Notes: a model not told the origin generated them from the letters alone. Positions 1-7,838 are shown, numbered from the stretch's first letter. The stretch: 31,131 bases of DNA from an uncultured Lactobacillus sp. (GCA_946482425.1 CAMLRO010000011.1:1-31131), one strand, 5' to 3'. Made by a program: numbers and translations.

Positions 1-408
1 TTGATGTTGCATCAGTTTGCCAAGCAGCATACCAATGTGTTGTTCATTATCCCGCCGATTAATGAAAAATGGTCTAATTATACGGGCTTATCCCAGAAGA
101 TGTACCAAAAGGCCGTTTCTAAAATTAAATACCAGCTGGCGAGCCAAGGTTTTGATAACATCACTGACTTATCCAAACGTGGTGGTGAACAGTATTTCAT
201 GGAAGATACTATTCATATAGGCTGGCGCGGCTGGGTAGCTGTTGACCAGGCAGTAAAGCCGTTTATGGCGCAAGCCGATATTCCACGTAATTATAATATT
301 CATAATTACTTTTACAGTCGCAAATGGCAGAATAAGCCATATCAGATTAGTTTAACTAATGAAAATCCATTAAAAAGCAATTCAAAAGAATCTTTAAAAG
401 GCAAGTAG
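1..408 (+). CDS. dltD: DltD, C-terminal part (5' end outside window)
   Basis: This is the last 135 codons of the protein that helps transfer D-alanine to teichoic acids at the outer face of the membrane. The frame is open to the left edge, so the true start is outside the window; full DltD is about 420 residues. The recognisable parts are the segment LFIIPPINEKWSNYTGLS and the late block MEDTIHIGWRGWVAVDQ, which holds the conserved aspartate/histidine region of the DltD SGNH-like fold. The protein ends with a charged tail (NPLKSNSKESLKGK) that looks like a linker rather than part of the fold. The stop TAG (406-408) shares one base with the GTG of the next gene. A T TTA AAA heptamer lies just before the stop (see findings). 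Family call is firm; the rest of the dlt operon is presumed to lie upstream. Confidence 0.9.
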   Translation: MMLHQFAKQHTNVLFIIPPINEKWSNYTGLSQKMYQKAVSKIKYQLASQGFDNITDLSKRGGEQYFMEDTIHIGWRGWVAVDQAVKPFMAQADIPRNYNIHNYFYSRKWQNKPYQISLTNENPLKSNSKESLKGK

Positions 409-1382
409 TGCGCCAGCAAGTTGATGCCCTGGGAATTAAAGGCTCAATTCTAGTCATTAAAAATGGCAAAATTATGCTTAACTATGCTTTAGGCAATAAT
501 ACTGACACTAGTTATTTAATCAATTCTGTGCAGAAGTCTATGACTGCTGCAATCGTTATGCGTTTGGTACAAGAAGGCAAGTTAAGCTTGCAGGATAAGC
601 TTAGTCAATTTTATCCGCAAATTCCGGGCGCGAATAAGGTTAAAATAAAAAACCTGCTGGCAATGACAGCAGGACTGGATCTTAAGCCGGGAACAAAGTT
701 AGGGCGTAAGCATTTTATCTCAGATAATGATAATATTCGTTGTGATGCTGCTAAAACTATTTTTGAGCCACGTCTATTGAATAAATGGCACTATAGTTCA
801 CTCAACTATGTGTATCTCTGCGGAATTGCCAGTCAGATTACTAAAAAAAGTTATGAACGGCTATTTCGTCAAACTTATGTTAGGCCTTTAAGGCTGAGAC
901 AGACCGAGTTTTTATGGTCTAAACCGGGAAAAATAATTGCCAGTCACCTAGTACCGGGAATGATTTACCGCAAGGGTCGTTATGATGTGGTTAAGCATAA
1001 GGCTGCTTTAAAAGACGCCCATAATGAATTGGGTGCAGGATCGGTAGTGATGTCTAATCATGATTTGGCCAAAGTAATTCATTATCTCCTTGTGGGCAAA
1101 TTACTGACTAAAAAGAGTCGTATGCTGCTATATCGGGCTGGGCCACCTGCTTATTATAATGGCGGTTTTTATAATAATAATAAGCTGCAAACTAAAACAG
1201 CTAACGGTGCTGGGCAGGGATATTATACTTTCATGCGCAGCACCAATAATGCTCAAACAATATTAATTATTCAGTCAAATAAAACCCGTGAAGGCGAGTT
1301 TGACCAGCTAAAAGGGCAAATCAATCAAATTATGCTAGAACTGCTTGGCCGTAAGGCTAGAAGTGCAAATATGTTTGGTTAA
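408..1382 (+). CDS. Beta-lactamase-fold serine hydrolase (class C / PBP-like)
   Basis: 324 residues of the beta-lactamase/transpeptidase-like family, whose members act on peptidoglycan, D-alanyl groups or small esters. The SxxK motif is SVQK (about residues 40-43). The second motif reads YSSLNY where the family usually has YxN, so the asparagine is replaced by serine. GAGQGY late in the protein sits where the KTG-like strand is expected. The start is a GTG overlapping the dltD stop (TAGTG), with AAAGG seven bases upstream. The catalytic domain begins directly at the start: there is no signal peptide or membrane anchor, odd for a wall-acting enzyme placed after dltD. Either it is cytoplasmic or it is joined to DltD by frameshifting (see findings). 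Substrate unknown; a D-alanyl-related role is inferred from position only. Confidence 0.8.
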   Translation: MRQQVDALGIKGSILVIKNGKIMLNYALGNNTDTSYLINSVQKSMTAAIVMRLVQEGKLSLQDKLSQFYPQIPGANKVKIKNLLAMTAGLDLKPGTKLGRKHFISDNDNIRCDAAKTIFEPRLLNKWHYSSLNYVYLCGIASQITKKSYERLFRQTYVRPLRLRQTEFLWSKPGKIIASHLVPGMIYRKGRYDVVKHKAALKDAHNELGAGSVVMSNHDLAKVIHYLLVGKLLTKKSRMLLYRAGPPAYYNGGFYNNNKLQTKTANGAGQGYYTFMRSTNNAQTILIIQSNKTREGEFDQLKGQINQIMLELLGRKARSANMFG

Positions 1383-1407
1383 AACTTGTTTTTTATATAA
1401 TTGCATG

Positions 1408-1546
1408 CTAAAATTCTGTTGTGTCGCCATAGGAAAGTAATCATTTTCTCCGGTAGCGAAAATGTAAATTTCTTTAATGTGGTCAGTAATGACGGCACAA
1501 ACACTGTGTGAGCTTAGTTCCGATGTTGGTGGAACTAGGCTTTTTG
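1408..1546 (+). ncRNA. Candidate structured small RNA or leader ending in a terminator
   Basis: An AT-rich promoter-like TATAAT (1396-1401) is preceded 15 bases upstream by a weak TTGGTT (1375-1380). Downstream are three nested or serial helices. GTGTCGCCAT (1421-1430) pairs with ATGACGGCAC (1489-1498) with one mismatch. CATTTTC (1442-1448) pairs with GAAAATG (1458-1464) around a 9-base loop. GCTTAGTTCC (1512-1521) pairs with GGAACTAGGC (1531-1540), followed by TTTTT. The last is an intrinsic terminator. No open frame with a ribosome binding site lies inside, and no gene follows in the transcript. I do not recognise an Rfam family. It could instead be only the distal terminator region of the dlt operon. 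Confidence 0.45.
1512..1545 (+). terminator. Intrinsic terminator
   Basis: A 10-bp stem (one G-T pair), 9-base loop and TTTTT. It ends the RNA candidate and probably any read-through from the dlt operon. Confidence 0.75.
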
Positions 1547-1821
1547 TATGCCTCAAAATATTGATAAAAATTCATAATAGTTTTTTAAAGTAAAGATGCA
1601 ATTTTAGCAGCACCCTGCAACATGAAGTGTGCAGCTATACCAGCGTGAATACTGGGAGCTGTGAAGATTGGCTCCAAAGCCAAAACAAACTGCAGGTATT
1701 AATCACGCAGGTAAAAGACTCGTTAGCTTAAAGTAACCAGAATAAAAAGCATATAGATAAAGATATTGAATAAAAATCAGTTTTTATAATGTGGGTATTA
1801 AATCAATACAGACATAGTATT

Positions 1822-1856
1822 AGCATAGATTAAATACTGATAAATCTATGCTTTTT
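1822..1856 (+). terminator. Intrinsic terminator
   Basis: A perfect 10-bp stem, AGCATAGATT (1822-1831) with AATCTATGCT (1843-1852), an 11-base loop and TTTTT. It lies about 75 bases before the DUF975 gene and insulates it from upstream transcription, or belongs to a lost gene in the gap. Confidence 0.7.
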
Positions 1857-1929
1857 GGTATATTTTTTGCTAAATATTACTAATGAAGTGTAAAATAAAA
1901 TTAATATATATTAGGTAAGGAGATAGGTT

Positions 1930-2637
1930 ATGACTAGAGCAGAATTAAAAGCAGAAGCCAAAAACCAGTTACGGCATAATTGGGGCTGGGCAATTTCTGT
2001 TGGTATAGTAATGACTGTGTTCGTTGGTATCTTTTTTGGTAAACCCGTGTTTGATACCACTGTAAGAACTATGAATAATATGAATGACGCTATGGGTAGC
2101 GGTTCGCTTGATTCAGTATTTAAGCCCGGAGTTTGGGCTGGACAATTAGGTATTAACACAGGAGTAAACTTTCTCGGCAGCTTTTTCCTATTGAGTTTAG
2201 TGGTGACGTTCTTGCACTTTACCCGTGGGGAAAGGATGGGCTTTTTCAAGAGCATTTTTTCTGTTTTTATGGATAGTCGCTTTGTGCCCGAGTTTCTGAA
2301 CTTTCTGTTAAGCTATATTTTTCAATTTTTATGGTCCTTGTTGCTGGTAATTCCTGGTCTGATAAAATCTTATTCCTACGCCATGACACCCTATATAGTT
2401 AATGATTTAGTGGAAAGTGGACAAAAAGTGCATGCAACCACTGCCATAACAGCGAGTCGGCAATTGATGGACGGGCATAAATGGGAATTATTTGTGTTGA
2501 ATTTAAGCTTTATTGGCTGGTACATTCTTTCCGTTATTACTTTCGGCATTGGTTATATCTGGCTATTGCCATATGAACAGACAACCAAAGCCAACTTTTA
2601 CCGTAATTTAGCTGGTGATCAGTTCTTGAAAAAGTAA
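1930..2637 (+). CDS. DUF975 family integral membrane protein
   Basis: 235 residues with the pattern of the DUF975 family: an N-terminal amphipathic start (MTRAELKAEAKNQLRHNW), then membrane segments at about residues 18-40, 78-98, 125-150 and 185-215. The conserved block around IPGLIKSYSYAMTPYI is present, as is the family's helix with TASRQLMDGHKWELF and the ending YEQTTKANFYRNL. Molecular function is unknown for the family. The ribosome binding site AAGGAG lies seven bases before the ATG. It is a single gene, flanked by terminators on both sides. Family call is firm; no role can be inferred from neighbours. Confidence 0.85.
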   Translation: MTRAELKAEAKNQLRHNWGWAISVGIVMTVFVGIFFGKPVFDTTVRTMNNMNDAMGSGSLDSVFKPGVWAGQLGINTGVNFLGSFFLLSLVVTFLHFTRGERMGFFKSIFSVFMDSRFVPEFLNFLLSYIFQFLWSLLLVIPGLIKSYSYAMTPYIVNDLVESGQKVHATTAITASRQLMDGHKWELFVLNLSFIGWYILSVITFGIGYIWLLPYEQTTKANFYRNLAGDQFLKK

Positions 2638-2652
2638 TCAGCAATAATAAAT

Positions 2653-2690
2653 AAAGAGAGTGAGATTATTAAAAAAATCCCACTCTTTTT
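2653..2690 (+). terminator. Terminator, possibly bidirectional
   Basis: GAGTG pairs with CACTC, then an A/C mismatch, then GATT with AATC; the stem is flanked by AAA on the left and TTTTT on the right. It can serve DUF975 (+) and the convergent small gene (-) that ends at 2706. Confidence 0.7.
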
Positions 2691-2705
2691 ATTTGCATAG
2701 TAGTA

Positions 2706-2942
2706 CTATTCAAAGCGATTTAAGTCGTCAATACGCTCTCTAAATAATCTGCCGGTATATTCAGAACTTGTATCATCAGACTTTTTAAGTGCATCTTTAA
2801 TCTGGCTGGAATTCAAGCGATCAAAAAGATACATTTTAAGTGCCTCGTTAATCAGATCATTAAAATCAGTATCGGTGACTTCCATATACTTTGCCGTCAG
2901 TTTTGCTACTTTTTCATTTAGTTCGATTTTTTTTCTGCTCAT
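2706..2942 (-). CDS. Small ribbon-helix-helix-like protein, orphan antitoxin-like
   Basis: 78 residues. The N-terminal half (KKIELNEKVAKL, then TDTDFNDLINEALKMYL) has the pattern of a ribbon-helix-helix fold: a short strand with alternating hydrophobic residues, then two helices, the second of the DLINEALxxYL type seen in antitoxins and CopG-like regulators. The C-terminal half is polar (DALKKSDDTSSEYT..., RERIDDLNRFE), like a partner-binding tail. The ribosome binding site AGAAGG is seven bases before the ATG. No toxin-like gene stands next to it, so it would be an orphan antitoxin or a small regulator. The fold is an inference from pattern only. Confidence 0.55.
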   Translation of the reverse strand: MSRKKIELNEKVAKLTAKYMEVTDTDFNDLINEALKMYLFDRLNSSQIKDALKKSDDTSSEYTGRLFRERIDDLNRFE

Positions 2943-3092
2943 TTTATCGCCTTCTAGAACTCAATTTCATTATAACATTTTTACAACATTAAATATTTAA
3001 AAACGAAAAAGGACTGTATAAAAATAGCTAGTACTAAAAAATTAGAGTATTATTTTCTTTTAAATAAAATAATCAAGATAAGGTTCTGCAAA

Positions 3093-4388
3093 ATGAAAGA
3101 ATTTACTTTTAATTTCCTGGTGCGCATACAAGAATACTCTTTTTTTCGTGCGGCACGACACACGATGGCGATGCTAATGCCAATTGCTGTGGTTGGTTCA
3201 TACTTTAAAGTCCTCAATGATCTAGTCTTTACACCTAATGGGTTAATTTATAACATTTTTAGCTTAGATAAAATATTGTCAGACCATATATGGTATGCTG
3301 GTTCTTTTGTTTGTCGGGGCATGGTTGAGATTACCTTTGGCGTTTTTGGCGTTTACGCCAGCTATTTTATGGCACGATATACTGCCCGCCTTTATCATAA
3401 AGACTCTACAATGGCGGGTTTAACTGCCGTATCAATTATGCTTTTTTGTTCCTATGCATCTAGTAGCGGTCGTGATGCCCGCATGCCGTTTACAGCTAGT
3501 TTATTACAAGTTAATGCGCTATTTATTGCATTAATTGTGGGTTACTGTGTGGGGCAAGTTTTTCATTTGTTAGGCAAAAATTATTCTTATGTAAAAGATG
3601 AGGGCACAAAAGTTTTACAAAAAAGGGCGGGGGCTGCAGCTCTACCGAGTTTTGTTTCACTTTTGGCGGGCATTTTATTAGGTATTATTATTTATGAATT
3701 ACAATTGAAATTACTTAATTCTGCCAGCTTTAACGAAATTGTCAGTCGCATGCAAACTACTAATAATTTTGCTGAAGTTTTAGTCCTTTCGGTTGCAATT
3801 ACATTCTTAGATTGGCTGGGTATAGGCTTCCCGTTGCATTCTTTGTCAGGAACAGTCAATAATGCTTATACTGCTGAAAACCTGACTTACACGTTAAGGC
3901 ATGGTAATTCTTGGAATGTTCCTTACAAATTTTTGGGCAGTTCTCTTATTAATACTTACGGCACTATGGGTGGAGCCAGCGTAGTTTTAGCCATCATAGT
4001 ACTAATGCTGCTAATAAGGAGTAATAGAGAAAATGAAGTCAATGCCAAAATTAATTTGTTGCCTGCAACTTTTGGTTCTACGTTAGGCTTTAATATTGGC
4101 TTACCACTGATTTTAAATCCTGTGTTCCTGATTCCTAGCATAGTGATTCCGCTTATTAACATGACGCTAGCTGCAGCAGCAATTAGTTTACATGTTATTC
4201 CAGTATGCGTTTATCAGATTTTAAAGGGAACACCAGGATTATTAGTTTCATTTTTCGGTACAAACGGCAATTGGGCAGCGCTAATTTTTACAATACTATT
4301 ATTTTTGCTGGATATAGTTTTATTGTTACCTGTGGTTATTTTTAATGAAAAAATGGTAACAAGGATAAATAACCAAAAGAAAGGGTAG
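3093..4388 (+). CDS. PTS EIIC permease, lactose/cellobiose family, stand-alone
   Basis: 431 residues with about ten membrane segments, matching the EIIC component of the Lac (cellobiose/lactose) PTS family. Support includes the start KEFTFNFLVRIQEYSFFRAARHTM, the middle region ending GIGFPLHSLSG, and the late block LPLILNPVFLIPSIVIPLIN, which resembles the NPxxxIPFxxxPLxN signature of CelB-type EIIC. The length suits a single EIIC (about 430). No EIIA or EIIB is encoded near it, so it must use components from elsewhere or has another role. It is followed five bases later by the DUF915 hydrolase and then the UvrA-like gene, an odd trio with no sugar enzyme. The start has AAGG nine bases upstream. 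Substrate unknown. Confidence 0.8.
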   Translation: MKEFTFNFLVRIQEYSFFRAARHTMAMLMPIAVVGSYFKVLNDLVFTPNGLIYNIFSLDKILSDHIWYAGSFVCRGMVEITFGVFGVYASYFMARYTARLYHKDSTMAGLTAVSIMLFCSYASSSGRDARMPFTASLLQVNALFIALIVGYCVGQVFHLLGKNYSYVKDEGTKVLQKRAGAAALPSFVSLLAGILLGIIIYELQLKLLNSASFNEIVSRMQTTNNFAEVLVLSVAITFLDWLGIGFPLHSLSGTVNNAYTAENLTYTLRHGNSWNVPYKFLGSSLINTYGTMGGASVVLAIIVLMLLIRSNRENEVNAKINLLPATFGSTLGFNIGLPLILNPVFLIPSIVIPLINMTLAAAAISLHVIPVCVYQILKGTPGLLVSFFGTNGNWAALIFTILLFLLDIVLLLPVVIFNEKMVTRINNQKKG

Positions 4389-4393
4389 GCAAA

Positions 4394-5260
4394 ATGAACA
4401 AAAAGACCAATTATAAATGGCTGATGCTGGTAGTAATTATGTTAACTGTGTTGTCTATTCCCAGTTTCTTTTGGATGAGAAAAGATAATAATGCAAGAGC
4501 AGAACGCAGTAAATCCCTTCTTTCGCCAGTAATCATGGTACCGGGTTCCAGCGCTACTACTGAGCGCTTTAACCAGTTAATTGATGAGCTGAATAAAACC
4601 ACTTTTAAAAGACACAGCGTAATCAAAATTACAGTTTCACGTGAAGCAAAATTGACATACAGCGGTGCTATTGGTAAAAATGACTTGGAACCATTAATTA
4701 TTATCGGATTTGACAATAATAAGGATGGTTATACTAATATTAAGAAGCAGGCGAAATGGTTAAATGCAGCATTTAAGTCACTAGCGCAAAATTATAAATT
4801 TAACAATTTCAAGGCTTTTGGCCATTCTAATGGCGGATTAATTTGGACATATTGGCTGGAACACTATTATGCTGAATATTCCGGCGATATCAAAATAAAA
4901 AAATTAATGACGCTCGGTACGCCGTATAATTTTAATGAAAGTAATATTAATAACCGTACCCAAATGCTGGCAGATTTTATTAAAAACCGGTCTAAATTGC
5001 CTACGTATTTGAAAGTCTATTCTCTTTCAGGAGGAAAAAATTACGAATCAGACGGCATTGTCCCTGAAACGAGTGTGGCAGCAGGAAAATTTATTTTTCA
5101 AAATCAAGTTAAGAATTATACAGCCATAACAGTAACTGGTGAAAAAGCGGATCACTCAGACCTGCCTCAAAACAAACAAGTTATTCAGGCTATTCGCCAG
5201 TATCTATTAAAGAAACCAGATAGACCTTTAAAACCAAATAAAAGAAAGGAAAATCATTGA
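4394..5260 (+). CDS. DUF915 family alpha/beta hydrolase, membrane-anchored or secreted
   Basis: 288 residues. An N-terminal membrane segment or signal (KWLMLVVIMLTVLSIPSFFW, about residues 9-28) precedes an alpha/beta-hydrolase domain. The nucleophile elbow is GHSNGG with serine at residue 145; a likely acidic residue is in YESDGIVP and a likely catalytic histidine in KADHSDLP near the C terminus. VIMVPGSSAT supplies the oxyanion-side motif. This fits the DUF915 group of cell-surface hydrolases common in lactobacilli, which act as lipases or esterases, with substrates mostly unknown. It lies between the EIIC and UvrA-like genes; its stop overlaps the ATG of the next gene by one base (TGATG). 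A parS-like palindrome lies inside the gene (4633-4648). Confidence 0.85.
   Translation: MNKKTNYKWLMLVVIMLTVLSIPSFFWMRKDNNARAERSKSLLSPVIMVPGSSATTERFNQLIDELNKTTFKRHSVIKITVSREAKLTYSGAIGKNDLEPLIIIGFDNNKDGYTNIKKQAKWLNAAFKSLAQNYKFNNFKAFGHSNGGLIWTYWLEHYYAEYSGDIKIKKLMTLGTPYNFNESNINNRTQMLADFIKNRSKLPTYLKVYSLSGGKNYESDGIVPETSVAAGKFIFQNQVKNYTAITVTGEKADHSDLPQNKQVIQAIRQYLLKKPDRPLKPNKRKENH
4633..4648. promoter_or_regulatory. parS-like ParB binding site inside the DUF915 gene
   Basis: AGTTTCACGTGAAGCA matches the Firmicute parS consensus TGTTTCACGTGAAACA at 14 of 16 positions and keeps the full CACGTG core and inner arms. It lies in codons for TVSREA, so part of the match could be chance. Confidence 0.5.
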
Positions 5261-7785
5261 TGAAGTATCACAAACAGCCCACACATATTGAAGTAATTGG
5301 TGGCAGAGTTAATAATCTGAAAAATATTAACGTTGATATTCCCTTACATAAATTTGTAGCTATATCGGGCTTAAGTGGTTCTGGTAAATCAAGCTTAGCG
5401 ATGGGCATTTTGTATTCTGAAGGAGCAAGACGCTACCTTGATTCTTTAGCAGCATACACTAAGAGACGTATCAGTCAAGTTGGACGTGCACAAGTTGACG
5501 AAGTAAAACACATTCCCTCGGCTTTGGCTTTGCGCCAACGCCCGGCCATTCCTGGTGTACGTTCAACGGTAGGTACTGTTACCGAGGTCTTTAATATTTT
5601 ACGTCTAATTTTTTCGCGTTTAGGTTCACCGGTTTGTCCCAACGGCCACAGAGTGCCACCGACTATTAAAATTGCTGAGGCAATGGATTTAACCGGAGAT
5701 GCAATGGGCCGGCTGACTTGCCCAACATGTGGCGTGCAATTTTATGCTTATAGTGCAGAGGATTTCGCCTTTAATTCGGATGGTGCCTGTCAAAAGTGTC
5801 AGGGACTGGGAACTGTTGAGCAAATTGACGACAGTAAAATTATTGCTGATGAAAATTTGTCTCTTGAAAAAGGGGCAGTTGCTACTTGGCAAATTCCAGG
5901 TCGTAATTGGATGTGGCGGATTGCGCGGGAATTGGGAGTGCGCACAGATATACCGTATAAAAAATTGAACGCCCAAGAAAAAGAAATTGTGCTGCATGGA
6001 AAAGAGCGCAAGGTACCGATTGACCTGCCAACTTCAACGGGTAGGGTCTATCACTTAGATGCACTATATGAAAATGCTTATAATGCTGTAGCTAACTCAC
6101 GCAAAACCACCAAGTCGGAGCGAGGTTTGCAAAGAATAAACTCTTTTTATAAATTTAGAACTTGTCCACGTTGTCATGGCTATCGTATTGATCCTAGCAG
6201 GTGGCAGCAAATGGTTGCCGGTAAAAATATTGTAGCAGCTGAACAATTGACTCTGGGTCAATTAGGTCATTATATGAAAGAAATTTTAGCAGCGCTGCCG
6301 CAAAATATGTATGATCTAGCTAAAAATTTAATTGACGAGTTAATGCACCAAGTGAGGCCGCTATTGAAATTAGGACTGGACTACTTGAGCTTAGATCGGC
6401 AAGCCAGCAGTTTGTCCACAGGTGAGCTTCAAAGAATCCAGCTGGGGCGAACTTTGCGCACAGAAACAACTGGTGTGCTGTATGTTTTAGATGAACCATC
6501 TGTGGGACTACATCCTGACAATGTGGCGGGACTAATTGAAGTTTTTCATGAACTGGTTAATCAAGGAAATTCTCTGGTTGTGGTTGACCATGAAACTGCC
6601 ATTATCAATGCAGCTGACTGGGTAATTGAAATTGGTCCAAGGTCTGGAAGTCAAGGTGGAGAAATTATTTCCCAGGGAATACCTCAAGATATAAAGCATA
6701 ATGATAAATCACTAATTGGTCCATATTTAACAGGAAAAGCAGCCCTACTTGTTCGTCAAAGAGCGGATGCAGATCATATTTTTGATCAGGGTAAAGTAGA
6801 ATTTACTGTAACGGATCGGTTTAATTTACAAAATATTCATGCTCAGATTCCTATTAACCGCTTAACGTCAGTAACCGGTTTTTCTGGTGCTGGCAAAACA
6901 ACTTTGATACTTGATTCTCTTATCCCTGCCCTTAAGGCACAAAATAATCATGGACCAGAATGGGTAAAAAATTTAGTAAATCCTGGTATTAAAAATATTG
7001 TTAGTGTTGATTCTTCACCTGTGGGCAAAAATCAACGCTCAACTGTTGCAACTTATACTGACATTATGGATAATTTGCGCAGACTGTTTGCCAAACAACC
7101 ATTAGCAAAAAAATTAAGATATACTGCCGCCCATTTTTCTTACAATAATAAAGAAGGTGCATGTCCGGCATGTAATGGTACGGGAGTGATTTCACTTGAT
7201 ATACAATATTTGCCAGATATGGTTGAAACTTGTTCAGTATGTGGAGGGCATCGTTTTAACAAAGAAGTTTTAAAAGTAAAATGGCATAATTTAAGTATTG
7301 CGGATGTATTGGATTATTCAGTTGATGATGCATTAAAAGAAGGACTTTTTGAAGAAGAACCCAAAATTAATAAAACTATTCGTACCTTGCATGACATGGG
7401 CTTGGGCTACCTTCATTTAGGAGAATCAACTCCAGCTTTATCGGGTGGAGAGGCGCAGCGCTTGAAATTAACTAGTCATATTCATCAAAGACAAAAGGGC
7501 ACTCTGTTTGTTTTTGATGAGCCTACAGTTGGGTTACATCCACAGGATGTCAGAACGCTGTTAAAAGTATTTCAGAAATTACTTGATCAAAAAGGAACGA
7601 TTATCACTATTACCCACGATTTAGATATTATGGCTAACAGTGATTATATGATTGATATGGGACCAAGAGGTGGACTTCAAGGAGGAAAAATTATAGCAAG
7701 CGGTACTCCTGTGGATATCTCTCAAAAATCTGCTAGTTTAACCGGTAAATATCTAAGAAAACAATTTAAATTATATCAAAAATAA
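5260..7785 (+). CDS. UvrA paralogue without UvrB-binding domain (UvrA2 type)
   Basis: 841 residues, about 100 shorter than housekeeping UvrA. It has two ABC ATPase units. The first has Walker A GLSGSGKSS, signature LSTGELQRIQLGR and Walker B LYVLDEPSVGLHP; the second has Walker A GFSGAGKTT, signature LSGGEAQRLKLT and Walker B LFVFDEPTVGLHP. Zinc-site cysteine pairs are present (CPTC, CQKC, CPRC, then CPAC with CSVCGGHRF). After SRLGSPVCPNGH the chain runs within about 35 residues to CPTCG; in UvrA1 the UvrB-binding domain of about 115 residues sits here. Loss of that domain defines the UvrA2 class, linked to drug or DNA-adduct tolerance rather than standard excision. I chose ATG 5260 over TTG 5257: it has AGAAAGGA upstream and overlaps the previous stop. 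Third gene of the EIIC-DUF915 operon. Confidence 0.85.
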   Translation: MKYHKQPTHIEVIGGRVNNLKNINVDIPLHKFVAISGLSGSGKSSLAMGILYSEGARRYLDSLAAYTKRRISQVGRAQVDEVKHIPSALALRQRPAIPGVRSTVGTVTEVFNILRLIFSRLGSPVCPNGHRVPPTIKIAEAMDLTGDAMGRLTCPTCGVQFYAYSAEDFAFNSDGACQKCQGLGTVEQIDDSKIIADENLSLEKGAVATWQIPGRNWMWRIARELGVRTDIPYKKLNAQEKEIVLHGKERKVPIDLPTSTGRVYHLDALYENAYNAVANSRKTTKSERGLQRINSFYKFRTCPRCHGYRIDPSRWQQMVAGKNIVAAEQLTLGQLGHYMKEILAALPQNMYDLAKNLIDELMHQVRPLLKLGLDYLSLDRQASSLSTGELQRIQLGRTLRTETTGVLYVLDEPSVGLHPDNVAGLIEVFHELVNQGNSLVVVDHETAIINAADWVIEIGPRSGSQGGEIISQGIPQDIKHNDKSLIGPYLTGKAALLVRQRADADHIFDQGKVEFTVTDRFNLQNIHAQIPINRLTSVTGFSGAGKTTLILDSLIPALKAQNNHGPEWVKNLVNPGIKNIVSVDSSPVGKNQRSTVATYTDIMDNLRRLFAKQPLAKKLRYTAAHFSYNNKEGACPACNGTGVISLDIQYLPDMVETCSVCGGHRFNKEVLKVKWHNLSIADVLDYSVDDALKEGLFEEEPKINKTIRTLHDMGLGYLHLGESTPALSGGEAQRLKLTSHIHQRQKGTLFVFDEPTVGLHPQDVRTLLKVFQKLLDQKGTIITITHDLDIMANSDYMIDMGPRGGLQGGKIIASGTPVDISQKSASLTGKYLRKQFKLYQK

Positions 7786-7795
7786 TCTTAACCAG

Positions 7796-7838
7796 AGCCT
7801 GATAGTACAAATTAAGTGCTGCTATATCAGGCTTTTTT
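7796..7838 (+). terminator. Intrinsic terminator of the EIIC-DUF915-UvrA operon
   Basis: AGCCTGATA (7796-7804) pairs with TATCAGGCT (7825-7833) and is followed by a run of T. Confidence 0.8.

Larger units (their letters stand above)
1383..1929. other. Non-coding gap with two hairpin-T-tract elements
   Basis: No convincing gene is seen in these 547 bases. Near the left end is a promoter-like TATAAT (1396-1401) followed by a structured RNA candidate that ends in a terminator at about 1545. Between 1547 and 1820 there is one short open frame (1594-1731, + strand, 45 codons, no start codon or ribosome binding site) that I do not recognise; it may be a gene remnant. A second terminator (1822-1856) precedes the DUF975 gene. 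Confidence 0.6.

Noticed and set aside
408..1382. Calling the serine hydrolase an antibiotic-resistance beta-lactamase
   Set aside because: The fold is shared by many esterases and peptidases, YxN is altered and there is no export signal.
1335..1556. 73-codon minus-strand frame over the end of the serine hydrolase and the gap
   Set aside because: It covers the terminator and helices of the RNA candidate, has no ribosome binding site and no recognisable protein pattern.
2706..2942. Complete toxin-antitoxin pair at the ribbon-helix-helix gene
   Set aside because: No toxin-like ORF is next to it; the neighbours are a DUF975 gene and a PTS permease.
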